The notes under the pieces were generated by a model that was not told where the DNA came from, did no database searches, and saw only the letters and a program-made list of their open reading frames with translations. Both the position numbers and the translations under genes were made by a program. This document shows, one piece after another, positions 51,355-61,425 of a stretch of 64,000 bases of DNA; position 1 is the first letter of the stretch; each line of letters opens with the position of its first letter. Source of the stretch: Mycobacterium sp. UM_CSW (GTDB taxonomy: Bacteria > Actinomycetota > Actinomycetes > Mycobacteriales > Mycobacteriaceae); the NCBI RefSeq assembly GCF_000455205.1, contig NZ_AUWQ01000001.1:62001-126000 (forward strand), written 5' to 3'.

Positions 51355-54300
51355 CTAGAGCGTCGAGTCCTTCTGGAGATCGTGGATGCATTCTCGCACT
51401 TGCTGCCCCATGATGCGCCCCAGCTGGGTGTAGGCGGCGAATTGCCCTTCGTTGAACCATTGATCGGATGTTGGGTCATGGGGGAACACGTCACTCGAGG
51501 CCGCGTAGGTCAAGAGCCATTGGGGGAATCCCTTGCACAGCACCGCTTTCGCGAAAACGAGAAGGCCTTGACGCTCATGTGGGCCATGCCCCAAGTCAGG
51601 GGCTGCCGATGGATAGGTGATGAGCCCGACCGCGACGGTCCTCTTGGCGAGGCGGCTGTTCAGGCTGTAAAACGCGTCGGTCTCTTCGAACTTGTCGCCG
51701 GAGCCGGGGGTGAGCTCCGCCAAGGGGAACTTTGCGAAATAGTCGAAATCGATCGTCACACCCAGCTCGTATTCGGCCAATCGCATCGCGTCGGCCAGCC
51801 CGCTGGCCAATGGGGGTGCATCGCCGCCCCCATCGATGCAGAAGATCAGTCGGCTGCGGCGGCGCAGCGCCTCGACCAGTCCAAGGTTTTCGTAGTGGCC
51901 GCCGTCGGTGACTTGTACCAACCGCGCGTCGGGGTAGTTGAGGCCGATGAGTTCGCGGTAGTAGTAGCCCGCGCCGCGAATGTAAGGCAATGACTTCGGC
52001 CACGGCCTCTTGTTGTCCTTGGGATCGAGGCAGGCCCCTTTCTCGGAGGCGGCAAGGTTGGCAACAAAATTCGGGTTGGGCAGCCATGTCCCCAGGCGAG
52101 CACCCGAAACGGCCAGTAGTTTTTCAAATCCCTTCTGTTGTCGGCCCATCGCCGACGCGAAGGCGGCTCCACTCGCTGCAACCGCAGTCAAAACCGTGAG
52201 ATCCCGCTTGATTCTGGGTGGGGATTGGTCGTGCAGTTGGGGAGTCTGCAGCCACCCAAGTTCGGGGCCACCGATGAAATCGTGGCTGATCACGTAGGAC
52301 ACCGCGTTCAATCCCGGTGCAGGCTTGTGCTTTCCGCTGATGGGGGCCGCGGCGGCGAAAATGAACTTGGGTCCGCCCGCGGGAACGCTGCCAAAGTCAG
52401 GCAACCAGGTGTATTCATTCCGGTCGTAGGCTTCTGCGCGCCAGAGGCCCGAAACTCGTTTGCGCCGAACCGCGAACGTCTTCCCTAATCGATAGCGATA
52501 GAACGGATTCAGGCTTATCGACGCGACATCCACCGAGCTGATCCATGCGATCGCTAGGACCAATACCAACGAGGGCCACAAGGCGGAGAAAGGCATCTGG
52601 CGAAGGCCGCCCTCTAGTCCACCCGTGGTCAACGAGCGAAATACGCCGGCAGCAAAACATCCCAGGATGATCAGCCACGCGGCCAGCAGGACGGTAAGGG
52701 TCACCACCACCAGAATCATCGCGATGACGCCTGGGGGGAGCAGTCGCTTCCATAGTGAGAGCTTTTTCGCCTCTCCCGACAGTGTGCTGCGCTTTTTCCA
52801 AGCCATCGCGGTAATCGCCGCCAGGTAGTTGAGACCCACCAGGCCGGAAACGGCTGCGGCGGCGTCGCCCTGGTTATGGGTAGCGTGCGCGCTGAGCGAT
52901 GAACACAGCCGCATCAGCGTCGGTAGCCCGACGACCACTATCAGCACCAGCGCTGCGAAGACTGCGTTGCCGACCGCGAAGCGCTGCACCCACAATTTCG
53001 CGCGCTCGCTAGGTTTCTTCCAGAGAAACATCTCGATACCCATTGCGATACTGGTGAGGAACGCAGCCAAGCCGGCGAAGACAGCCACTGCGATCCACGA
53101 CGCGGGATGGTCTGTCAGACACATCAGGTAGTCCGGGTGCTCGTGCACGAACGCGTCGTTAACGTTCGGATTGAGTACGGGAATGATCTGGGCGAAGGAG
53201 AAGGCGGGGCGCGATAGCAGATATCCGAACACCCACCCCAGCAAGGCGGGGAGGGTGAAGAGGATGGTGATCGATGCCAGCAGATTCTTGAAGACCACCG
53301 CCAACGCGTAGACCAGTTCTCCGGGCGAGTCTGCGATATAGCTTGAGCCCCTTCGGAAATGATCGAGCTCGGGCGACCCTTCCTCGAAGCGCTCGGAAAC
53401 CAAGGGCTTCTTCTCGGTGTCCTGGGTGGCCAGCAGCCGCGCGCCGGCCGTATAGCCGCCGCCGGATACCGAGATCACGTAGTCGACGGTGTCGATGAGC
53501 TTTGCCCTGCCGCCGAACTTTTCGTGAACACCTATGCCTGGTTTGATCGGATCCTCTTTTGAGAATTCCTGCACGACGCCCATCGCGATGCATGCCGACC
53601 GCACTCCGCCACCGGACAAGCAGATCGCTTGCACCCGCTCGCCATTCCGGGCTTTGATGACGTTCCCAGCATCGGGGACGTTATACGCTTCGACCCAGCT
53701 CGCTTCATCGGGGTCGACAGCCTCGGTCGGCTTGGGTGGCGTCCACAGCACTTCGTTCCACCACGCCGCGGTGGTCTTGTCCGAGGACCGCGTCCGGCAA
53801 GATCTCCCACCCGCCGCCGCCCAGCGCAGGACGATTCCCACTGTCGCGGGAAAGCCGCCGAGGGCTAGCAGCAAGGCGCACCATTGGATGGTTGCTGCCG
53901 TCGAGATAGCGTTGATCCAGGCGGTCGAGTTGTGACCGTCGACCGCCCAACAAATCAGCGAAGCCTCGATAATCCCGGCTAAAGAGGCAATTGCCACGGC
54001 CGCAGCGACGTATATGGCCGCTAGTCGCCCAGCCGCCGAGATCGCCCACAACAGGAAGACCCCCGCTAGCCCGCCCAGCGTGAGGGTGTAGCCGAGGACG
54101 AAGAGAAAATCCGAGTAAATCGCTGCCCGGACCCGATCGACGACGACTGGGAATTGCGAGCCGTGACCGTAGATGTACCTCGCGAAGCTCGACCCTGCGG
54201 GGCCCGGCCACGAATACCACACCAATACGCCACCGGCGGTTGCAAGGGCAAATGCCGCGGCCGTTAGGACCCGCCGGCGAGACGCCCATTTGGCTGCGTC

Positions 54301-54378
54301 GATTGCCGACGGGGAAACCTCTTCAGTTGCCTCAGTTTGCGACGGTGAAGTCTTTTCGGTCACCAAAGTTTCCGACAT
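51355..54378 (-). CDS. Polytopic membrane patatin-like phospholipase/acyl hydrolase
   Basis: About 1007 residues from ATG 54378 (MSETLV, GAAGAGG upstream); ATG 54402 or 54423 would add 8 or 15. Numbering here is from 54423. Four N-terminal membrane helices (about residues 50-198) are followed by a patatin oxyanion loop, LSGGGVRSA near 267, and the nucleophile Ser319 in SVSGGGY. The partner Asp840 lies in VTDGGHYENLGL. Between them are about six more membrane helices (378-625). Patatins are usually soluble and compact, so a catalytic pair split by membrane segments is unusual. It should act on lipids at the membrane face. Base composition is lower in GC than the flanks. Confidence 0.82.
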   Translation of the reverse strand: MSETLVTEKTSPSQTEATEEVSPSAIDAAKWASRRRVLTAAAFALATAGGVLVWYSWPGPAGSSFARYIYGHGSQFPVVVDRVRAAIYSDFLFVLGYTLTLGGLAGVFLLWAISAAGRLAAIYVAAAVAIASLAGIIEASLICWAVDGHNSTAWINAISTAATIQWCALLLALGGFPATVGIVLRWAAAGGRSCRTRSSDKTTAAWWNEVLWTPPKPTEAVDPDEASWVEAYNVPDAGNVIKARNGERVQAICLSGGGVRSACIAMGVVQEFSKEDPIKPGIGVHEKFGGRAKLIDTVDYVISVSGGGYTAGARLLATQDTEKKPLVSERFEEGSPELDHFRRGSSYIADSPGELVYALAVVFKNLLASITILFTLPALLGWVFGYLLSRPAFSFAQIIPVLNPNVNDAFVHEHPDYLMCLTDHPASWIAVAVFAGLAAFLTSIAMGIEMFLWKKPSERAKLWVQRFAVGNAVFAALVLIVVVGLPTLMRLCSSLSAHATHNQGDAAAAVSGLVGLNYLAAITAMAWKKRSTLSGEAKKLSLWKRLLPPGVIAMILVVVTLTVLLAAWLIILGCFAAGVFRSLTTGGLEGGLRQMPFSALWPSLVLVLAIAWISSVDVASISLNPFYRYRLGKTFAVRRKRVSGLWRAEAYDRNEYTWLPDFGSVPAGGPKFIFAAAAPISGKHKPAPGLNAVSYVISHDFIGGPELGWLQTPQLHDQSPPRIKRDLTVLTAVAASGAAFASAMGRQQKGFEKLLAVSGARLGTWLPNPNFVANLAASEKGACLDPKDNKRPWPKSLPYIRGAGYYYRELIGLNYPDARLVQVTDGGHYENLGLVEALRRRSRLIFCIDGGGDAPPLASGLADAMRLAEYELGVTIDFDYFAKFPLAELTPGSGDKFEETDAFYSLNSRLAKRTVAVGLITYPSAAPDLGHGPHERQGLLVFAKAVLCKGFPQWLLTYAASSDVFPHDPTSDQWFNEGQFAAYTQLGRIMGQQVRECIHDLQKDSTL

Positions 54379-54598
54379 GGATGCCTCTTCAATCCGCACC
54401 ATGATGTTTCCCTTGTCCCGCATGCCCGACGGCCGCCAAGCTGGATGTCGGGCGAATTTCCGAATCCCGTGGGCAAATGCTAGGGACGATGTGCGGCACT
54501 CATCACGAGTAGTCGGCTACTCCAATTCGCTCGAATTGGCGTACACCGGCCGGGCGCGCTCACAACGCGAAGGCCAATCGTGGACGACGAGGGCTGCG

Positions 54599-55750
54599 TC
54601 ACCCGGCCGCCGGCGGCCGTGGCATCACCGTTAGCCGGTTCCCGTATCGCGGTATGACGCCCGAGGCCCGCGTCGCCGCCGGCATTCCGGGCACGCCGGG
54701 CATTCCCGCCCCGACTGCCTCCTCGGTTCCCGGGAGCGTGGTTAGGCCGGTGCCTGACAGGGCCGATATGTGGCTGACCGCCGGGGTGGACCAGCTCGCC
54801 GGCACGGACATCGGACCGATCGACTTGGCGCTGGTAAGCATCGCGGATACGCCGCCTCCGCCACTTGTGAACCCGGTTGTAATCGGGACTACCAACGAGC
54901 CACCAACCGCACCAGCCTCAGACAGTCCTGCTGCGGCAGCCGCGGGTCCTGCTGCTGCTGTAGTAGCTTCCTTGACGGCGTCACCTGCCATACCCGCAAT
55001 GTCAATGTTCGTCGGTAGCGCGAAAACCCCACTCGATGCTAGGGAGCCCCACATAGTGGCATCGGGCCCAAAGGCTGTGAAAAGTTTGTCGTCGAGCTCC
55101 GAACTTCCCGGTATGGCTTCGATGTATTGAACGAAATTGGCCCAATCGTTTTCAAGGTTCGTTCCTAGTCCTTGCACCGTGTTGGCCTGCGCGACGGCAT
55201 TCGCCTGGCTGGCCACGCCCGCCGGATTGGTGGTCTGGTTCGGCGGGATGAATGGCGTCAACGTCGCCGCGGCTGCGGAGGCGCTGGAGTAGCCGTACAT
55301 CGCGGCGGCGTCCTGGGCCCACATCTCGGCGTACTGCGCCTCGGTGGCCGCAATGGCCGCGGTGTTTTGGCCGAAGAAGTTCGTCGCGATCAGCGAAGCC
55401 AGTTGGGTGCGGTTGGCCGCGATCACCGGCGGGGGCACGGTCATCGCGAATGCCTGCTCGAAGGCCGCTGCGGCGGCCCTGGCCTGCATGGCGGTCTGCT
55501 TAGTCTGCTCGGCGGTCATGTTGAGCCAACCGATGTAGGGGATGGCGGTGGCCGTCATCGACTCCGACGCGGGTCCGTGCCAGTTCAAGGTGGTCAGGCC
55601 CGAGAGCACCGATTGGTAGGTCTCGGCCGTGGTGGTCAATTCGGCGGCCAGGGCGTCCCAGCTGCCCGCGGCCGCCAGCAGCGAACCGGCCCCTGGGCCG
55701 GTGTACATCCGGGCGGAGTTGATCTCCGGTGGCAATATCGCGAAATCCAT
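54599..55750 (-). CDS. PPE family protein, PPE-SVP subfamily
   Basis: 383 residues from ATG 55750, with AAGGAGA upstream; the frame continues to 55918 but that is not used. The N-terminal PPE domain (about 1-180) has [18 protein letters not shown], the WxG in LNWHGPAS and [33 protein letters not shown]. The C-terminal SVP motif is [10 protein letters not shown]. These proteins are exported by ESX type VII systems and sit at the cell surface. No PE or Esx gene is adjacent, so it depends on partners elsewhere. The C-terminus is Gly/Pro-rich ([13 protein letters not shown]). Confidence 0.93.
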   Translation of the reverse strand: MDFAILPPEINSARMYTGPGAGSLLAAAGSWDALAAELTTTAETYQSVLSGLTTLNWHGPASESMTATAIPYIGWLNMTAEQTKQTAMQARAAAAAFEQAFAMTVPPPVIAANRTQLASLIATNFFGQNTAAIAATEAQYAEMWAQDAAAMYGYSSASAAAATLTPFIPPNQTTNPAGVASQANAVAQANTVQGLGTNLENDWANFVQYIEAIPGSSELDDKLFTAFGPDATMWGSLASSGVFALPTNIDIAGMAGDAVKEATTAAAGPAAAAAGLSEAGAVGGSLVVPITTGFTSGGGGVSAMLTSAKSIGPMSVPASWSTPAVSHISALSGTGLTTLPGTEEAVGAGMPGVPGMPAATRASGVIPRYGNRLTVMPRPPAAG

Positions 55751-56057
55751 TGTGTCACATCTCCTTAGCTTGACTTCGGTGGCAAACCCCCCTTTTTTGA
55801 CGGCGCAAGATAAGGCGCCGGGTGATGTCGGACAGATTGGTGCCGCGGCCCGGGTTTCCGGGCCTCTCCGCTTATTTGAGTTCTCGGCGGACCACGCGAA
55901 CTGTGCATATCCAGCCACCTTTGCGGTTTCGGTGACTATCTCTGGTGAACCCTATGAATTTCGAAGGAGTAAAGATAGGGCTGAACTGCGAAAAAATAAG
56001 ATCGCCGATCTTGATTGCCGCGGGGGAGACGCGGCAATGATTGGAGTTACTCGACTA
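55751..56057. other. Intergenic region upstream of the PPE gene
   Basis: 307 bases without a credible gene. It is AT-richer than its surroundings. It carries the PPE ribosome-binding site (minus strand AAGGAGATG next to 55750) and, farther upstream, a short hairpin GGCGC-N8-GCGCC near 55803-55820 beside a six-base C-run and T-run. It presumably holds the PPE promoter. No clear operator is visible. Confidence 0.5.
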
Positions 56058-56339
56058 TTACCGCCAGCTCGCCGGCAGGTCGATTATGTGGTTTGGGCAA
56101 ACGTCCTGGGCCGCCAGCGACATGAGGTTCCGTGCGTCCTCGGCCGACATCTTGGCCCGCAACGTCATGAATGCATATTCGGCTGGCGCGTAACCCGATT
56201 CGGGGCCGGCCGGATCGTCCATCAGCTGGCACGCCTGTTTTTCTTTGTCCTGAAAGCTATCCGCGTGGGCGATGCCCGCGCCCACCAGCAAGGCCAGGAC
56301 AGCCAGCCCGCCGGCAGCAATCGTCGTGGGGGTCCTCAC
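56058..56339 (-). CDS. Small secreted DUF732 protein
   Basis: 93 residues if it starts at GTG 56339 (VRTPTTIAAGG), which gives a clean signal peptide IAAGGLAVLALLVGAGIAHADS; the frame is open to 56405. The mature domain has the DUF732 pattern with two cysteines, KQACQLMDD and AQDVCPN, likely paired. Third DUF732 gene in the window. It is divergent from the PE-PPE gene with about 100 bases between and lies downstream of the PPE promoter region. Function unknown. Confidence 0.82.
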   Translation of the reverse strand: MRTPTTIAAGGLAVLALLVGAGIAHADSFQDKEKQACQLMDDPAGPESGYAPAEYAFMTLRAKMSAEDARNLMSLAAQDVCPNHIIDLPASWR

Positions 56340-56440
56340 GGGTACTTCACCTTCAGTCGCGCCTCCGACGGCCCAGTGTAAGACGCGGCGACGGCAGGAA
56401 TTCATCGAAGAGCGCTCGGCGACCGCCGTCGTTGACCAGA

Positions 56441-57937
56441 ATGGTCCGGGTGCAGGTCATTCCTGAGGGTCTGGTGTCTGCGGCGGAGGACGTCGGCAAG
56501 ATCGGCGCCGCGCTCGAAGAGGCGAACGCGATCGCAGCGCTGCGGACGAGCAGCATCCTGCCCGCCGGCGCCGACGAGGTGAGCGCGGCGGTCACGCCGT
56601 TGTTCATCAATCAATCGAGGATCTATCGGGAACTGGCCGCGGAGGGCCAGGCGTTCGAGCAGCGGTTCATGCAACTGCTGGGTGAGGCCGGCGCGGCCTA
56701 CGCGCAGACCGAGCAGGCCGCGCTGCAGGCGCTGCGCGACACGGTCGGCGAGCTGGAAGCGCCCCTCGCCTCCTTCGCCGCCTCGGCCGAGAACCCCGCC
56801 CCCACGAGCATTCCGCCGCTGATCGTCCCGCAGAACAGCTCGGTGGCGCTGATCGTCGGCGGCACCACGTTCCCCCTGCCGGACGCCAAGTACGTCAGCT
56901 CGATCATGGCCAACTTCCTGAACAACCCCACCCTGTCGCCGCTCCTCGGGGCCTCAGGGCAGTCGTTTTACACACCGGAGCAGTTCTGGCCCTTCACCCC
57001 GCAACTCGGAAACCTGACGCTGGGCCAGTCGGTGTCGCAGGGCGTGCAGTTGCTCAACACCGCCATCAACACCGAACTCGCGGCGGGCAACAAGGTGGTC
57101 GTCTACGGCACCTCGCAAAGTTCGCTCGTTGCCACCAACGAGATCCGCAACCTCATGGCCATGGCCAACCCGCCGGACCCAACCAGCCTGTCGTTCTTCT
57201 TGACCGGCGATCCGGGCAACCCCAACGGCGGGTTCTTCGAACGCTTCCCGGGCCTGTACATCCCGTTGGTCGACGTGCTGATGAACGGCGCGACGCCGCC
57301 CAACTCGCCGTATCCAACCGTGATCTTTACCAATCAGTACGACATGGTGACGAACCTGCCTCAGTACGTGCTCAACCCGGTCAGCGACCTCAACGCCTTC
57401 ATGGGCTTCGCGCTCTACCACGGGACGCACGACTACGTCGACCTGACACCGGGGCAGATCGCCAACGCCATCGAGCTGCCGACGTCGCCCGGCTACACCG
57501 GGGCCACCCACTACTACGAGCTGCTGACGCAGAACCTGCCGCTTGTCGCGCCGCTGCGCCTGTACGTGCCGCAGCCGTTCGGCAACGCGCTGGCTGATCT
57601 GCTGCAGCCGGACCTGCGGGTGATCGTCGACATGGGTTACGGGTCGGGCGAGTACGCCGACATCCCCACTCCCGCTAGCCTGTTCGAGCTGCCGAACCCG
57701 TTCACCATCGTCCCGGACCTGGTGCACGGCGCGGTTCAGGGCCCGCAGGCGGCGCTGGTGGATCTCGGGCTCCTGCCGCCGTCGATGATGCCGACCGGCT
57801 ACCCGTTCAACCCGGTGCTAGATCCGGGCCTGAACTTCCCGCTGCCCCAGTCGTCGGTCACCGGCGTTTCGCTGTTGACCGGGTTCGAGGGCCAGCTGAT
57901 GCGCGCGTTGGGTCTGATGCCTAGCTGGGACAGCTGA
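56441..57937 (+). CDS. PE family protein with C-terminal PE-PPE serine hydrolase domain
   Basis: 498 residues from ATG 56441. The PE domain (about 1-95) carries IPEGL at 7-11 and the secretion motif YAQTE at 87-91 (YxxxE). A linker leads to a PE-PPE domain (about 130-400) of the alpha/beta hydrolase type, with nucleophile Ser225 in YGTSQSSLVATN and later Asp/His candidates (YDMVTNLP, YHGTHDYVD). Proteins of this class are exported through ESX systems and some are surface lipases or esterases. It should be surface-exposed in this organism. Confidence 0.92.
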   Translation: MVRVQVIPEGLVSAAEDVGKIGAALEEANAIAALRTSSILPAGADEVSAAVTPLFINQSRIYRELAAEGQAFEQRFMQLLGEAGAAYAQTEQAALQALRDTVGELEAPLASFAASAENPAPTSIPPLIVPQNSSVALIVGGTTFPLPDAKYVSSIMANFLNNPTLSPLLGASGQSFYTPEQFWPFTPQLGNLTLGQSVSQGVQLLNTAINTELAAGNKVVVYGTSQSSLVATNEIRNLMAMANPPDPTSLSFFLTGDPGNPNGGFFERFPGLYIPLVDVLMNGATPPNSPYPTVIFTNQYDMVTNLPQYVLNPVSDLNAFMGFALYHGTHDYVDLTPGQIANAIELPTSPGYTGATHYYELLTQNLPLVAPLRLYVPQPFGNALADLLQPDLRVIVDMGYGSGEYADIPTPASLFELPNPFTIVPDLVHGAVQGPQAALVDLGLLPPSMMPTGYPFNPVLDPGLNFPLPQSSVTGVSLLTGFEGQLMRALGLMPSWDS

Positions 57938-57947
57938 CGGACGTGCC

Positions 57948-58754
57948 ATGACCAACAGCCGCAGCCCTTTCCGGGCCGACCTTCTGGAGGGCAAGGTCGC
58001 CTTGGTCACCGGCGGCGCAACGGGGCTCGGCCTGGAGGTCGCCCGGGTGCTGGGCAACCACGGCGCCCGCGTCGCGATCTGCAGCCGCAAGGAAGCCAAT
58101 CTCGAAGCAGCGGTTGCGGCGTTGCGGGAAGAGGGGATTGAGGCGACATACGGCGTCTGTGATGTCCGCCGCGACGACGAGGTGACGGCCGTCATCGAGG
58201 AGGTGCTGCGAAAGTTCGGCCAACTCGACATCGTCGTCAACAACGCCGCCGGAAACTTCCCCGTGCCGATAAGCGGCCTCAGCCCAAAGGGATTCAAGGC
58301 CGTCGTCGACATCGACCTACTGGGCACCTTCAACGTGTCGAAGACGGCGTACGACCTTTGGCTGCGCGATCACGGCGGCGCGGTGGTCAACATCAGCGCC
58401 GCGATCCAGTACCGCGGCATGGCCCTTCAGGCACACGTCGTTTCGGCCAAGGCCGGCGTCGACGCGTTCAGCCGCGCCTGCGCGATCGAATGGGGCCCCG
58501 ACGGGGTCCGGGTGAATGTCGTTGCCCCCGGCGCGATGTCGGGCACCGAAGGCGTGAAGAGAATCACCGGCGATAACCAGCACCGCGCCACTCAGAACCC
58601 GCTGCGGCGTCCCGGTTCCACCACCGAGGTGGCCGAAGCCGTACTATTTCTGGCGAGCGACGCGGCGTCCTACGTGACGGGAGCCGTCCTTGTCGTCGAC
58701 GGCGGCGGTTGGCTTACCGCGAGTGGAGTGCCGGATTTGCCGGGCTACCGCTGA
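57948..58754 (+). CDS. 2,4-dienoyl-CoA reductase-like SDR
   Basis: 268 residues. It is an SDR (VALVTGGATGLGLEVARVLGNHGARVAICSRKEANLEAA) with NNAAGNF, a signature of peroxisomal-type 2,4-dienoyl-CoA reductases. In the usual catalytic position it has HVVSAKAGVD, keeping the Lys but replacing the Tyr, as in those enzymes, which use other residues for protonation. It should reduce a double bond in unsaturated acyl-CoA with NADPH. It follows the PE gene by 10 bases and ends 4 bases before the convergent glycogen phosphorylase. Confidence 0.88.
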   Translation: MTNSRSPFRADLLEGKVALVTGGATGLGLEVARVLGNHGARVAICSRKEANLEAAVAALREEGIEATYGVCDVRRDDEVTAVIEEVLRKFGQLDIVVNNAAGNFPVPISGLSPKGFKAVVDIDLLGTFNVSKTAYDLWLRDHGGAVVNISAAIQYRGMALQAHVVSAKAGVDAFSRACAIEWGPDGVRVNVVAPGAMSGTEGVKRITGDNQHRATQNPLRRPGSTTEVAEAVLFLASDAASYVTGAVLVVDGGGWLTASGVPDLPGYR

Positions 58755-58758
58755 CGGC

Positions 58759-61278
58759 TCACATCTTCACGGTCAGCGGCCACACGTTCCAGATCTCGTC
58801 GCAGTATTCGGTGATGGCGCGGTCTGACGAGAACTTGCCGCTTCGAGCGGTATTGAGGATGGACATCTTCGTCCACGCCTCGGTGTCCCGCCACGCCTCG
58901 CTGACCTGCTCCTGGCACTTCAGGTAGGACGCGAAGTCGGCGCAGACCAGGAAGGGGTCGTCATGCCATAGGTTGTCCACCAGCGGCCGGAAGACCTCAG
59001 TGTCACCGTGCGAGAACGTCCCGCCCCCAATCAGATCCAGCACCGCGCGCAGCTCGTCGTTACCGTCGATGTAGTCGGCCGGGCGGTAGCCGTTCGCCTT
59101 GACGGCCTCGACCTCCTGCTCGGTCAGGCCGAACAGGAAGAAGTTCTCCGGCCCGACCTCATCGCGCATCTCGACGTTGGCCCCGTCGAGCGTGCCGATG
59201 GTCAGGGCGCCGTTGATCATGAACTTCATGTTGCCGGTGCCCGAGGCTTCCTTGCCCGCGGTGGAGATCTGCTCGGACAGGTCGGCGGCGGGGTAGATCA
59301 AGTGCGCGTTCTGCACGTTGAAGTTCGGCACGAACGCCACTCGCAGGAAGCGGTTCACGGCCGGGTCCGCGTTGACCGTCTCACCGACGGCGTTGATCAG
59401 CTTGATGATCCGCTTGGCCATGAAGTAGCCCGGGGCGGCCTTGCCGCCGAAGATGAAGGCACGCTGCGGAATCGACAACCCGGGGTCCTGCTTGAGCCGG
59501 TGATACAGCGCGACGATGTGCAGGACGTTGAGGTGCTGACGCTTGTACTCGTGAATGCGCTTGACCTGGACGTCGAACATCCAGTCCGGGTTCAGGTCGA
59601 CGCCGGCGACCGACCGAACGTACTTGGCCAGGCGCGCCTTGTTGTTGCGTTTGATGTCGTGCCATTCGCGGCGGAAGGCCGCGTCGTCGACGAACGGCTC
59701 CAGCCCGCGCAGGCGGCTCAGGTCGGTCAGCCAGCCGTCGCCGACGGTGCGGTCAAGCAGCTCGCGCAACCCGGGGTTGGCCAGGGCGAGGAAGCGTCGC
59801 GGCGTCACGCCGTTGGTCTTGTTGCTGAACCGCTCCGGCCATAGCTCGTAAAAGTCCTTGAGCACACTGCTTTTCAGAAGTTCGGAGTGCAGCGCGGCGA
59901 CTCCGTTGATGGCATGGCTGCCGACGGTGGCGAGGTGCGCCATCCGGACGCTTTTGCCGCCGTCCTCGCCGATCAGCGACATCCGACGCAACCGGTCCTC
60001 GTCGCCGGGGAAGCGCGCGCGCACCTCATCGAGGAATCGGCGGTTGATCTCGTAGATGATCTCGATGTGGCGCGGCAGCGCCTCGGAGAACATGTCCAGC
60101 GGCCAGGTCTCCAGCGCCTCAGGCAACAGGGTGTGGTTGGTGTAGCCGAACGTCGCGACGGTGATCTCCCACGCCTCGTCCCAGTCCAGCTGGCGCTCGT
60201 CGACCAGCAACCGCATCAGCTCGGCGACCCCGATGGAGGGGTGAGTGTCGTTGAGCTGCACGGCGAATCGTTGCGGGAGTTCCCGCACGCCGGCGTCCGC
60301 GAGATCGTCCATGATGTGCAGGACGTGCTGCAGCGAGCAGGACACAAAGAAGTACTGCTGCAGCAGGCGCAGTTGCTTGCCCGCCTCCGGCTCGTCGTTG
60401 GGGTACAGCACCTTGGTGACGGTCTCGGACATGACCTCGTCCTCGACCGCCCCGTAGTAGTCGCCAGTGTTGAACGCATCCAACGCGAACGACTTGACGG
60501 CCCGCGCGCTCCACAGCGTCAGCACGTTGCAGGTGTTGACTCCGTAACCCTGGATGGGCGTGTCGTACGCGACGCCCTTGAGCACGCGCCCCGGCACCCA
60601 TCGGACGCGATCGTGGCCGGAGTCGTCGGTGTAATGCGCGACGTAGCCGCCCCACTTGACCAGGTAGTTGACGTCGGGTTTCGCGATCTCCCAAGGGTTT
60701 CCGTGGTCCAGCCAGTTGTCGGTCTGCTCGACCTGCCAGCCGTCGCGGATTTCCTGGTCGAAGATGCCGAATTCGTAGCGGATGCCGTAGCCGATCGCGG
60801 GTCGCTCAAGCGTGGCCAGCGAGTCGAGGTAGCACGCCGCGAGCCGGCCGAGGCCGCCGTTGCCCAGGCCCGGTTCCTCCTCGCAAGCCAGGACCGTCTC
60901 GAGATTCTGTCCCATCGCGGCGAGCGCCGTCTTGGCCGCGAGCTCCATGTTGAGGTTCAGCAGGTTGTTGCCCAGCTGCGGACCCATCAAGAATTCGGCC
61001 GACAGGTAGCAGGTCACCTTGCGGCCGAGGTCCAGCGAGGTCTGCGTCGAGGCCACCCGACGGTCCTGCATGCGGTCGCGCACGGCGAGGGCCAGTGCCC
61101 GGTAGTAATGCTCCGGCCGCAGCGCCGCGGCCGGGCGACCGATCGAGTAGCGCAGGTGGTCGGTGATCGCCCGCTGCAGCGCCGCCGCGCTCATCCCGGT
61201 GCGGGAGTGCTCGGCCAGGTCGGCCCGCGTCGGGCTGGGCGAAATTCCGTCGGAGGGCGTCTGCTCGACATCGGTCAT
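58759..61278 (-). CDS. glgP: Glycogen phosphorylase
   Basis: 839 residues, the usual length of the muscle-type GlgP family. It releases glucose 1-phosphate from alpha-1,4-glucan. Marks include KVTCYLSAEFLMGPQLGNN, the catalytic loop EEEPGLGNGGLGRLAACYLDS, DWMFDVQVKRIHEYKRQHLN, and the pyridoxal-phosphate lysine in EASGTGNMKFMINGALT. Soluble, cytoplasmic. Its product would be used by the phosphoglucomutase at 24482. It stands alone, with 147 bases before the hydrolase gene. Confidence 0.95.
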   Translation of the reverse strand: MTDVEQTPSDGISPSPTRADLAEHSRTGMSAAALQRAITDHLRYSIGRPAAALRPEHYYRALALAVRDRMQDRRVASTQTSLDLGRKVTCYLSAEFLMGPQLGNNLLNLNMELAAKTALAAMGQNLETVLACEEEPGLGNGGLGRLAACYLDSLATLERPAIGYGIRYEFGIFDQEIRDGWQVEQTDNWLDHGNPWEIAKPDVNYLVKWGGYVAHYTDDSGHDRVRWVPGRVLKGVAYDTPIQGYGVNTCNVLTLWSARAVKSFALDAFNTGDYYGAVEDEVMSETVTKVLYPNDEPEAGKQLRLLQQYFFVSCSLQHVLHIMDDLADAGVRELPQRFAVQLNDTHPSIGVAELMRLLVDERQLDWDEAWEITVATFGYTNHTLLPEALETWPLDMFSEALPRHIEIIYEINRRFLDEVRARFPGDEDRLRRMSLIGEDGGKSVRMAHLATVGSHAINGVAALHSELLKSSVLKDFYELWPERFSNKTNGVTPRRFLALANPGLRELLDRTVGDGWLTDLSRLRGLEPFVDDAAFRREWHDIKRNNKARLAKYVRSVAGVDLNPDWMFDVQVKRIHEYKRQHLNVLHIVALYHRLKQDPGLSIPQRAFIFGGKAAPGYFMAKRIIKLINAVGETVNADPAVNRFLRVAFVPNFNVQNAHLIYPAADLSEQISTAGKEASGTGNMKFMINGALTIGTLDGANVEMRDEVGPENFFLFGLTEQEVEAVKANGYRPADYIDGNDELRAVLDLIGGGTFSHGDTEVFRPLVDNLWHDDPFLVCADFASYLKCQEQVSEAWRDTEAWTKMSILNTARSGKFSSDRAITEYCDEIWNVWPLTVKM

Positions 61279-61425
61279 CGTGGGTGGTCCTACTCCCTAG
61301 GGGTGGGCGGCAGGAGAGTCAGTGTGGCAGCGATTTTTGCACATCAGGAGCGCAATTGCCGTCTGTGAAGTGAACGCCAGCCCACATACTGGCGACGAGC
61401 AAGCGTTCGGTCCGCGACGCAAGCA

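Noticed and set aside
55803-55820. Hairpin near the C-run and T-run upstream of the PPE gene as a terminator
   Set aside because: No gene reads into it in the right orientation with a T-run after the stem; left as part of the intergenic description.
55629-56381. 250-residue plus-strand frame covering the PPE 5' region and DUF732 gene
   Set aside because: It runs antisense to two supported genes, has no recognisable domain and no ribosome-binding site.
59887-61368. 493-residue open frame opposite glycogen phosphorylase
   Set aside because: A composition-driven shadow of glgP; no motif and no start signal.
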